Positions 11,501-23,500 of a DNA stretch of 64,000 nucleotides are shown one piece after another; the stretch's first letter is position 1; every line of letters begins with the position of its first letter. The DNA is from Euptelea pleiosperma. Its lineage: Eukaryota; Streptophyta; Magnoliopsida; Ranunculales; Eupteleaceae. The notes under the pieces are model-generated. The model was not told the origin of the DNA. It worked only from the letters and a program-made list of their open reading frames with translations, and made no database searches. Both the position numbers and the translations under genes were made by a program. The DNA lies in the NCBI GenBank assembly GCA_035048495.1, contig CM068547.1, forward strand, positions 23,815,913 through 23,879,912. The letters are read 5' to 3'.

Positions 11501-14500
11501 GGCAACACAAAAGTCATTTATCATCTGTATAAAAACAAGAAACCAGGGGCAGGAACACACCATGGTTCCAGAATTATGTGGATTCTGAAATGATATACAA
11601 TTACCCTCATCCAAACAACTTGGCTGCAAGAAAAAATGACGTCAAAATACAACGGAATTCTTCTACACACCTAATAACAGACCAATCCTACACAATCAAA
11701 GCAAGTAAGATAATCATTAGAGAAATTTGTCAACAAAGCTTCATTGTTTCAATATATCAAATAAAGGTCACCACTCCTTACTTTTCTTGGTAATTTTCAT
11801 TCCCTTACTGGAATTCAATACCATATTCACTCAACCACCCCCTCATATCATTAACTACTTACTCTTATTTGCATTTCGGTATTTACCTATGCTTGAAAAC
11901 ATATCAAAATAGATAGAATGATGCTTGGTCCATGCCAGCAACATGGCACATATCTATGATGTGAAATGAAATAACACACCATTGAACTTTGCTTCTTGCT
12001 TATCAAAAAAAAAAAAAAATCAAAAGACTTTGCTTCTAACAATTTTCAAAGGCAGATTACGAGAAGTGACGAGTTGAAACAAAACCACAAAATCAAATCA
12101 CATTGACACAAACTTAACACGTGATCTCAGTTTTTACATATTCATTTTAGATTTGATAAAAATTCCACACATGCATTGCATCATCAACTGATGACACATG
12201 TCAAAAAAAGAAAGAGATTCATTCAATGTCATTTCTTGGGCTTTAGAAAGGTGGTCCACGGCCGCTTGCTACACCATTGATCATGTTATTGATCAAAACC
12301 ATAGCTTATTTTTTATACATCCTGGGGCTCCCCCGGTTGTCAAGGCATGCAAGTAGGTGCTACGCGAGAACCCAAACCCATGTGACAAAGCACCTAGGCC
12401 AATCAAGCAATGGAAGCTCCTACGAGGGTTGTTAATGGGTTGGGTTCGAACTTCAAGCCTAGCTGGGCTCTGCCCAAGCCCACAGCAGAACACAAGAGTT
12501 AGGCCCAAACCCGGCCCAGTCCCTGAAGAGACTAAATATCTTTGGCCCAAGCCTGGCCCAAGAATAGATACAACAGACCAGACAATTGGATTTGAGTGGC
12601 CTAAGCTTATTTTTCACCAAAATCCAAGCCCATCCTGGACAATTATGAAGCGGGTGGGGCATAAAAGCCCATCGGGCCAGCCTTACACAGTAACACCCTA
12701 CTGTTGGGTTACTAGATCATTGCCTCAACAATGACGCAAGCTCCAAAGCAACTTGACGAACCCATACATTCTCTTATTTTATATTATGCTCCAAAATTTT
12801 ATTATTACATTACTAATCAGAAAATTTATTACCGTACATACTAGATTATGCTTATATATAACAAAATGGGTGAGAGCTCAATCACCCGGCAACTTTGTTA
12901 GGTGCATAGGTGACAAAAAGGGTGTGGCCTAGGCATGCCTAGACTTTAGTCAACCTTAATACATACCCTCAACAGCGGTAAGAAATTGCTAATTCATAGT
13001 GTGAGCAAAGTGTAAGTAGACCTCCTTTGCAAATATGGAATCATGATCCTTTGACATTTTCACTTCTGCAGTAAATTTCATATTTACAGTATAACTATAA
13101 AAACAAATGTCAAACCATACTTAACAGTAATGATATCATCTACTCAGTACTGAGTTGGACATGAACTATTATAAATACTAGGGGACCGACACATGCGATG
13201 CACGTGCACCTTACACATGGCATACTCTTAGAGATCGATGACCGTATTAGATGTTTCGCTCATCCATAGGTGGATCTACATATAAAAATTCATCCTGATT
13301 AGTTATTTCTATCCATTGGATTTGAGTCTTTTTCATGGGTTTTTTTAACCGTGGATTTCGAGTATCATTTGGCCAGTGACAAAACGACACCACTATGCAA
13401 CATGATAACATGCATGGCTCTTGAACCATATGATCCTTACTATTTTAATAATGGTATGTACGGTAAGTTAATTACCTATCTTTTTGGGTTTTTTGTTCTT
13501 TTAAAACATCCATGTTAATGACGGACCATATTATGAGCCACTTGGCACACTCTTGGAGATCACTGACTGTATGGATGTTTGACCCATCCCTAGTTGGACC
13601 TAAATACCAAAATTTATCCTGATTAGTAATTTGTATCCGTTGGATTAGAGTTCTTTTCATGGCTTATTTTCAATCGTGGATTTAAAGCATTATGATCCAA
13701 AGGTTAGGAATCACTAATTAGACCGATTTTTATTACATAAGTCCATCTAGGGATGTTCCAAACATCCATACCGTTATTAGCCTCTAATAGTATGCCATGT
13801 GGCTCACATTGTGGGTCCGTCATCAAATTTGATGATGGATACCATCCATCTAATTTTTTTAAGGGACAGAGTTCAGGTCTACGTGGGAAGTCAATAAATA
13901 CTTTAACAGCTGATTTGAAATGTGGAAATGTTGAATGACCAAAGCACCCTTTTAAATTAAAAAATTTCTAAAAACTGAAAGAAGCAATGTTTGTCAATTT
14001 AAGGAACTTTAGGGTCATATTAGGAATCCAGATTTTTTATTTTTTTAACATTTAGTGAGCTACAGGGTGACGTGTTATTTGACACCAAAAAGGCCGGAAA
14101 GCCCCCGCTAAGTAAATAAATTGAAGAGAAGGAACAAAACAAGCATAGGGGCAATTGTGGAAATATGGAAAATGTCAAACCATAACGCCAGATGGGCCTT
14201 CGTCCATTAATTAGTAGAATAGATGTAGCAACACAATGTCTTATGCAATGTAGTTCTCTGAAAAAAATCTAAAAAGTGAATGTAAATCACTCACACAGCA
14301 ACAACAGCTCCAAAAATGGGTATAGAAAAATTACTCAAAGTCTCAAACAGCTTTTCATTGCTAGCATACCTCCAAAAAGCAGCAGTGCATATCAACAGTT
14401 GACAGTATCTCAGCTCTATCCCCCAAACTCAATTTTACACACTTCTCCCAGGACAAATAGAGTGAGTCCATCGGTATCTTACCCCATAGGCAATATCCTC

Positions 14501-17500
14501 CAATATTTGCTGTCAGATAAAAATATGGATCAAATTGTGTTTGTAAGTTTCTATGAATACAGCAATGAATGTTGATCTATGTATGAATATCACAAGCATC
14601 TTGAAGAAAACCATGCCTGACAAAAATGGAAAAATTCAAAGGCATAACGGCAAGCAACTGTGATAATGGGTAACCAATAAAAAATAAATTTAGAGAGTGA
14701 GACTAGGCAAAAGCAAAACAACTAAAACAATTCAGAATAGTAAGAAATCATCTACAAACAACAAAATATCATTTCTTCGTTAAATTTTCATATAATACTT
14801 TCTATGCGTTCAGTTCTCTAATGCTACCTAACTACTCTACGTCTTTGAAGTTCCCTATTGCTCCTTTTAATACATTATCCTTTTTTTCTTTAATAATTCA
14901 TTATCTTTAGCCAATGGCTGTGGATAATGGAACGTAAACACAATCACATTGTGGAACTTGCAATAAACATTATGTTACTATTATTTTGTTTTTGTATTCT
15001 TAATTTATTTTATAAGTCATTATGCTAAATTTTTAACCAACTTGTTCTAAGTAAAACACACCTAATGTGCGCACTTGGTGGAATTTAAACCCATGATCTT
15101 CTAACAAGACACTCCTAATGTATATTCTCGATAAAAGAAATTAGATACATATGTTTATATCAAAATAGAGTATCTATATCGAGTACTTAGAATGCAGGTT
15201 TACAAGAAAGACTCCGGTTCGGCCCGATAGCACTATAAGTCAAGCCTTTCGACCCTAAATAATCTATATCATGTGGTTTGTAATAAAACATTGTTGCATG
15301 TATATGTTTCTAATTTGTTCTGATTTTTCTAATATTTTTTCAGATTTTTTCAAAGCGTTCCGATATGGTTTCATCCATTTCACCAGGTTACTGAAACCTA
15401 CACCTTTGAACCATGATCCAAAAGACCAAAGAGAATGGAAGCTATAGGAATGTTGTGATATCCCAAACCACGCCTTGTGACATTTGCGAAGGATTGCAAA
15501 AGAGAATTTTGTAATTTGAACCAAAATAGTGCCTAAATTTTCCCTTAAGTTTCTTGGTGGTAGTTTCTCCAATCAATGGTTCTCGGGTGGCCAAGGTCAA
15601 AACATTTTGATGCAAAAAATATGTTGAACATGTTTGTCTTAAAACGTCTCAATCTGAGACTAGAGTCAGAGTTGAGACAATGCAACTTTAATCATTACCC
15701 TAACTTCCCAGCTTTTCTTTTTTCCCTTTTTATTGGGGATCAAGAGCTTCTCAGCTTGTTTCATGAAACAGTTATAGTTCTTTCAAATTATTTGTCATTT
15801 GCATGAAGAGGCCTTGGGGATAAAATGTCTAATTATTTCAATGTCCTTCGAAGTACTTAAGGGTTTAAACAAGGGTGAAGGTAGCCTAAGCACTGTGCAT
15901 AGGGCTAGGCTAGCTCCCAAAGATAACCCAGAGTTTATGTAATGTTACACATTAATATCACGTGTAGGCATGAAATGCTAGGTCAGCTCTTAATGAAACA
16001 ACAGCCCCAAAAGCACACCAATTTATTGATTCTAAACCCTGGGATTTAGGGCTAGGCTAGCTCCCAAAGATAACCCGTGGTTTATGTCATGTTACACTCA
16101 TTAATACAACATGTAGGGATGAAATGCTGGGTCAACTCTTAATGAAACCGCAGCCCAAAAAGCACATCAATTGATTGATTCTAGTTGTCAGATTTGAATT
16201 TTTTGTTTCATAGGCAACTCAATTTTGATACATTTTTTCTTCATGGACAGCAAGGTAGTTAAAGGCGCACTTAAGGCGCTAGGACCTCTAGTGCCTGAGG
16301 CGTAAGGCGAGGCATGCGCCTGATTGAAGCGATGCACAATATTAAAAATTATAATAAATATAATAAATATAAAAAATAAAGAAAAATAACAAAATAAGTA
16401 ATCATTAGGCCATAAAACATAAAAGATAGCAAATGTCGAAAATCTCAAGTAACCCAAAAGTAGTTCTACTTAACATTGTCATTATCTAAATACAAAACAA
16501 GTAATCAAAAAGCCATAAAACATAAAAGATAGCAAATGTTCAAAATTTCAAATAGCCCACAATTAGTTCTAGTTAACATCGTCATCATTTAAAATATAAT
16601 CATTAGCTTCATCCCATCATCATCAGATGTGTTAGCATCCTCAATATATTCTTCTTCTTCTATCTCCTCCGAATTGGGCTCTTTCTCTTCCGACTCCCTT
16701 ATTAAAGCCCTTGCTCTTACTCTTGACCTTGATTGTGATCCAATATTTGATGTTGATTCATCAACTCCAGCAGCTCTCGCAACAACACTCCATGTCAAGC
16801 TATCATCCTTAAACACCAATTCATCTTCTGTCACTCCACCTTCTGTTTCCATCTCCTCAAGTAGCCATTCATTGCTTTCATCAATGTCTTTCAATGAGAT
16901 AGATTCAATTGTATCTCTCCTATCATACCGATGTTAAATATAATAGGCCAAAGAACAAATTTTTTTTACAAAAAAACATGTATTTTATTGAGGCGGCGCC
17001 TGATGCACCTGGAACCTAGTTTGAAGTGCGCGTCTTGAGCATAAGGCGCGTGCCTTACTAAACGCGCCTCACAATGACCCTTGTAAGGCGCTTTAGGTGT
17101 GCCTTGCGCCTCAGCCTGAGGTGCGCGCCTTGACTACAGAGGCTGCTACAAAACTAGTTCTAGGCCCATGGAGAAAAGACTCGAACCAGATTACTATGAT
17201 CACTCAATTGGCACGATTTCAAGCTCTGATCCCGTCGTGATGTGGCCCCAACATTTCACGGGTCAAAGAGGGGCCAATAACTGCCATGAGCCATAGATCG
17301 AGGACAAGCATTGGGCAACCTCCCTATACATGATGCTTACTTAGGCTACCTTCCCCTTGAAACAGTGGATATAAAGATGCTTTAACATGCCCATGTATGG
17401 GATGCCTTTATGCAGGGCAGATAGCTTGGTAAACATATTAGAGTTAGTTTAATTTCATAAGAAGCTATCTAAGATCGCCAGAGGACATTATGACTTTTGG

Positions 17501-20500
17501 AGACTAATTTTTGCATTGGAGTGGTGCTTGTGAAGAGAGATTTGTAGACATGTTTTTGATGGATTTCCTTCTAAACTAGTTCTTTATTCGCTATCAGTTC
17601 TTTAATATTAGTCTCCAATAAAGATAGCTATCTGGCGCATTTTTCCAATGTCTCGTTCCATCTCAGTAAAGACATTTCGTTGTCAGCTTATTAAGATGCC
17701 GAACAAGACAAAGATTTTAAACCTCGAATACTCCTAACAAAAGTTTAGTAGGAATTTTCCAACTTTCAGTTTTTCAGTTTTCTAGGCAGTGCAAAGTATC
17801 AATCATTATAAAATTTCCAACCCACAACTTTTTGAGGCAATTCAAAGCACTAACAATAGCAAAATAAGCAATTTCTCAGTGTTTGAAACAGTTCTACATG
17901 TGAACTATGAACCATATAGCATAAAAGGCATGCATCATGAACATAGCATGCACTACGCCTAAAAACTCTACAAACCATATTAAATATTAAGTGCGTCTAA
18001 AAAATATCTTACATGGAAGTGTAATATCCACATGGTCTTTGAGAAGATTTCTTTCGCGCAAAGAATTTTTTCTTTCCCCTGCAAGAAAATTGAAATGTGA
18101 CCAAGTATAGCACTTGAAAACCTATGCTAAACCCTCACAATCAATCATATTGGGATGTTCATCATTTTCTACCACAGCTGACGAGTAAGATGGTGAGTTT
18201 TCCAGCTTTGGCCTCGGCTGACAACTTATTAATCTCAGGGAGAATAAAACTTGCTTCAGTTCGATCCCTCCTCTCAAATTCACTGGAAGCAGTTAGGATA
18301 CATGCCTGACTTATGCAATAAACTGCAGAATGCTGTTTTAAAACCACGTCAGAGCAGATGCCATAAAAATTGAATAAAATGAAGGGATTGATTAGCAAGT
18401 TAGCATAATGAAAAGACAAATCATTTGACAATGCAGTACCCTTGGAATTGCAATATCAGAAACAGGTCTCGCCAACAGGATATATAATGGTAAAATGCTT
18501 TGTGCTTGCACTCCATCATTCACAGTCCCGGAAAGGGATATGGTCATTTGTATCCTACAAAGTCAACCAACGACAATCTAGTCAGTGTCCTCAAATTTGA
18601 AAGATATTACCAAAGTATGTGAAGACAATAAGGAAGAGATAATCCCATTACCAAATACTGATAGTAAACAAGAAAAACTATGACAAAATCAAACCTAAAT
18701 TAAGTAAAAAAAAAAAGCAAGAGATTTCTCACATAATCGTCACATAGTTAAGTAAACCACTCAGCGAAATACTAATTGCTGTTATATTAGCTTTTTATGA
18801 AGCCTTCAACAGAAGTTACAGAAGCCCTAGAACAAAGTCACCGGGAATGCTTGGCATTTCCAGGATAGGCAAAGAAACATAAAGTAGAATGCCCACCATA
18901 ATATATGCTTTCAGCAGCCTGGCACTAGAAACACAAAAGGTAGAAGATACCACATTATTGTGAAGATAATAACAAAACTTCTTTTATATAAATTCTTTTC
19001 GACTAAACAGAATTCCGATTTTGGAATAATGGTTTTAAGTCCCAAAATGCAACCCAAGAAAATAATGCACGCAAACATATCACCTGTCATATAACAGGAC
19101 TGTTTGCCTCTTTGTTCCGCACACCTAAAAACTGTAAATCAAACTTGTTTACAATAATTTCCTTACAAACCCAACTGAAGCTATTAGGTCCAACCAAAAG
19201 TACAAAGACTTAAATGCTGCACGATTCTGGTGCAGGCTTCGTCTTGATGTAAATTATAGAGATAGAAAGAGAGGCCTCTGTAAAAACTTGCCGAAAGTTA
19301 GAGAATCTATTATTCATAATAATGAAGAGATCGCATAATTACACCTATGCAGATGCTTATGTTAAGTAAATGCCACATTTGTAAGAGCTAAAAGCCTAAC
19401 AGTGACCTAACACAGTTCATTAACAATTTAAATCACAAAATATAGTTCTAAAACTGATAATTTTTTCTTTTAAATATGCCAAATGGATATAACACGTCAT
19501 ATGATTATTGGACATCAACTATTATGCACCCAAGACTCCCAAATACAGTGAAATTCACATACCAAAATGAGCATTTCAAAATGTCCATTTGTCTTGAGTA
19601 CTTCTAAGCTCTAGGCACACACTTATACAAGGAACATACGCTTCAGAGAAGACCATGATGGAACAAAGAGCTCTTTTGTTTTCATTGCTGAGATCATGAC
19701 TCTATTACAAACACTAAATGCTCTGGCATTTAACCAACCACATCCCTCACTCACCATTTAAATGATTTAGTTTCTATCTTTTTCATTTTTATTTATAGTA
19801 GCATAACAAGGGTCAGCTCAATTACAACTTGGGCCCATAGCTCAATTGGCTTAGCATTCTGTACTGCAACCATTAGGTTGAGGGCCAGATCCCAGCTTAG
19901 AGAGCAGAGAAAAAAGGGGGAGGGGTCATCTGGACTACTGACTGAGTCTCACACTAGTATGAGATAACTCAATCTGGCTGTTTAGCATACTGACTCTTAA
20001 CATCAATATTCTAATGGGGACACAATTCCCTCTTGAAGAGAAGTGTCCTGAAAGAATGTTATTCCATAAAAAACCCTAATCCAGTAGACCATTTGACAGC
20101 TTACCATACATGCATAAAGAGTGTATAATGGAACATAAAGTAGCCTCAAAAGCACAACCAAATAATATATAGAGATAAAGGCCTGTTTATGAAGAAAGCA
20201 GTTTGGAGGCCAAAGAAAAGTGGTGGTTTTGGGTTAGGAAAACTGGTGGTATGAATAAAGCTCTTCTTGGAAAGTGGCAGTGGAGAGGAGATTTAGAAGG
20301 GAGAACTATATATGGCATACTGTCATACGTTCGGAAGGAGCGTGATTAGGATAGCAGAGATGTTGTGCTGCCTTATAGGGTGTGGTTGTGTGGAAAGGAA
20401 TAATGAAGCAATTCGAAGATTTCAGCAAAGATACCCATTACAAAATTGGCAATGGCAAAAAAGTAAAGTTCTGGAAGATCATTTTATGAAATCTTGGAAG

Positions 20501-23500
20501 AATTTTCTGAAGAATGTTTCCCAGTTAGATCTGGGGGGCACTTGATCCCCCTAAATATTGAATTCTTAGCACGGACATTGGCTCAAGATAAAATAATCAT
20601 AGTGGGCCATCATATTCATCAAAGCCATTTAATCTCTAATAGATATTCTATGTGCATAGAACTAGAGGAGAATGTCAAGCACGTTTTAAGCATTGAAGGG
20701 TGAGGCACGATGTTTGAAAGTTCTTTCTGATACTCTTTAATACAGAATGGGTCTTCCTCAAGATATGGTTGATCTTTTTGAGGGATGGGAGACAAGCCCC
20801 TTTCGCCCTAGATAAAATTTGGCACATTCTTCCGTATACTTTATGTTGGGAGTTATGGACGGAGAGACATGGAAGAAATTTTGAAGACAAATGGACATAT
20901 GTGCCAGTCTTATGTAATATGATTCGGTCCTTATGGTGTAGTAGGTCCTTTATTTGTTAAGTTTAGATTTTTCACCAAATCCGATTCTGTTGCAAATTGG
21001 TATAACATTATCAAAGGCGGCTTTAAAGAGAACAAGCATTGTCCGAATTGGAGGTACCAAAGAAAGGATGGCTAAAATTAAACATTGATGGTTGTGCTCT
21101 TGGGCCCCCAGGTCTGGCTAAGATAGATGGGGTGTTTAGGAATGATCAGGGTGAGATTTTAAAGGTTTTCTAGGGTGCGATAGGGGCAGTGGCTACTAAT
21201 GAAGCGGAGACAAGGACGGTTCTCCAAGGCCTAAAAATCTTCAAAGATAACTTCTTCGGTCCACTTTTGGTGGAAGATGATTCAGCAAATGGTATTAAAC
21301 AAACAATTGTGATCATCCTTGGAGCCTATCTTTAGAGTGAGTTTGAGGTTGAACCACTGTCTTCTCTCACTCTCTTAAAGGAGCCAATGATCTAGCTGAT
21401 TCCCTTTCTAAAGGAGGCCTTAATAGAGAATCTATGTATGTGAGAAGAACTTTTCAATTCTCTCTGTAATTTCTTTGTCCGTATTAATACAATCTCCCTG
21501 TTAATTAACAAAAAAAAGGCCTGTTTGGTTCACCATTATTGCCAGAGACATTAAGAATTGCTGAGGTTACTGGCAATTATTTTAAAATGGAAAATATGTT
21601 ACCTTCTTTTGCGCTTTGCCTGTATTTTGTAGTGCAAACATCTTTGAAGAAAGGACGGCTACAGCAGAAAAGGTTACAGATAGAATCATACACTGGAACA
21701 CTAAAACAACACTAATAAACCAGAAGAACAGTGAACAAAAGGCGGAACTTTTGCAATGAAAAGCTGCACATTTGATTGATCTCATATACACAAAACTTAC
21801 ATTTCGTAAAGCACGGCGTTGGAGAATATTATAGAGTTCAACAGGCTTGCAATAGATTGATAGGCTCTCTTCAGCTGCAACTGCCTCTTCTGCAGACAAA
21901 TGGACCCGAGAATCTTGACGACACATCTGATCTACAATCCTAGAATGGCTGGAATTGTAACCAGAATTCCTGTGCCATGCACGCGAATAAGATGCCAATA
22001 CTTCCATTTATACTCCAATTCTCATATTGTAAGTAAGCTATGCCTGTACGATCAGAAAATTTGAATTGTCTTACTAACATCCGAAAAAGTATGGCTATTG
22101 CCGATTCCATTTAAATGAGAAACATGGATTCCTCCACCTGGTATAAGAAGATCTTTTGTGATATATCCAGGAACCAATTTTTTTTTAGTGTTGCAAAAGA
22201 TGCATAAATCGCATACAAACAGTTGAGAAAAATTACAAAGCTCAGAAACAGCACCAAAGTGACTAATGAACTGCCAAAGTACTCACCAAAAATGTGAAAG
22301 TATATCGAAAAAACAGCTAGACTGAGCTTACTCCTAGAAAATACAGTGGACCGGAGACAAATTCCACAAACCTTGTATTGCAGAATAATCTCCCTGTTGC
22401 ATAAAGAACAATAAATAGGTGCGTGCACAGAATAACTGTGGCTTTATAGTTTTTTAACAATATATAATACTGGTGTGAACTGCAGCAAAGATATACGTTC
22501 TATATCAACACTAAATGTAATTAGACATGGGACTCCACCTTGATTGCAAGGTGACATGATGGTTCCATTTCTTAATCGTTTTTTGATATGGTAAAGTTGG
22601 TGGTCTAAAGTAACAGTAATCCACAAAAGAAACAGAACTCTTATTTGTTGTATAATTATATCAATTTTCTGAGTCAAACTGTAGATTAATGTAAACTTTC
22701 ATTCAAAGCAATAAAAAATTATGTCATGTACATGGTAGCCGCGGGTGGGGGTGGGGGAGAGAGCTTGGATGCAGAAGCAGTGAAGTGGGTGCTGGAAACC
22801 AGTTTTAATTGAAATGTTTTCAGAAGCAGGAGCGGGAGCGAGATTTTAGAGTGGGAGCAGAAGTGGCACATAGGATAGGTGGTTGGCTCCTACAACTAAA
22901 GTTATGTAAGAACCTTTCTCTTGTATTAAAAAATTGGAATGGCTTTCAGAGTTTCTTTGGAGAAGGAAAAATAATAATTCCTGCAAAACAATGAAAATTT
23001 TGGTTGATTTCCTTCTTTTCACATTATTCAAAGTTTAGAAAGGTATGCAGTGATACCCTTTAAATTTTCAATAGCTGGGATCCAAATTAAATAAATCACA
23101 CAGCAATAGCTGATGGTTTTCTCAAAAGTTTCAGATATTGACTCACATACAGGAATGCAGAAAAGAAGGTGAGGAAGTCATAAAATAGAACTCTGGTACT
23201 CACTAAAAATATTCTCACAAAAAAAAAGCTAAATAATTATATCGGAGATTAAAAAAACTCTAGCCAAAAAATAGTAGACCAGGTAAAATAGGAAAGTTCT
23301 TGAATGGAGAACGCAAGTTCTACAATCTGTCTGCACATTACAAAGCATGACAGAATGTATTAAATGGCTTTTCAGATGAGAACCAATAAATACTCGACAA
23401 TATCTACAGGACTTAATAAGTTAACTATGCTTAAACGAAAGATTACCAATACCAAAAAAACACTATTCATGAAGATGAAAGTTGCATTGCAATTAAAACT

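Larger units (their letters stand above)
14510..18012 (-). other. EMF2 intron 6 (3.5 kb)
   Basis: Contains a 147-bp duplication (15.9-16.2 kb) and the hAT-like relic (16.26-17.14 kb). The remainder is AT-rich without recognisable content. Confidence 0.65.

Noticed and set aside
12357..12734. 125-codon plus-strand ORF rich in Pro and Gly
   Set aside because: Made of repeated GGCCCA/AAGCCC words of a dispersed repeat; in EMF2 intron 7 and with no domain.
13010..13070. Extra EMF2 exon between exons 7 and 8
   Set aside because: It has an acceptor-like CTGCAG but the peptide has no family similarity, and exons 7 and 8 already join in frame.
16629..16937. Serine-rich plus-strand ORF
   Set aside because: It is the antisense shadow of the acidic hAT tail on the minus strand.
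19845..19905. Possible tRNA-like phrase ('gcccatagctcaattgg')
   Set aside because: No anticodon arm, T-loop or acceptor pairing can be formed; B box is missing.
21949..22007. Start of EMF2 at the ATG at 22,007
   Set aside because: Would give an N-terminus unlike the family; exon 1 at 24,969 spliced to 21,948 gives the conserved MPG start and correct phase.
22111..22428. Cys-rich minus-strand ORF as a zinc-finger gene
   Set aside because: Short, lies in EMF2 intron 1, spacing of cysteines fits no family, no splice or promoter support.
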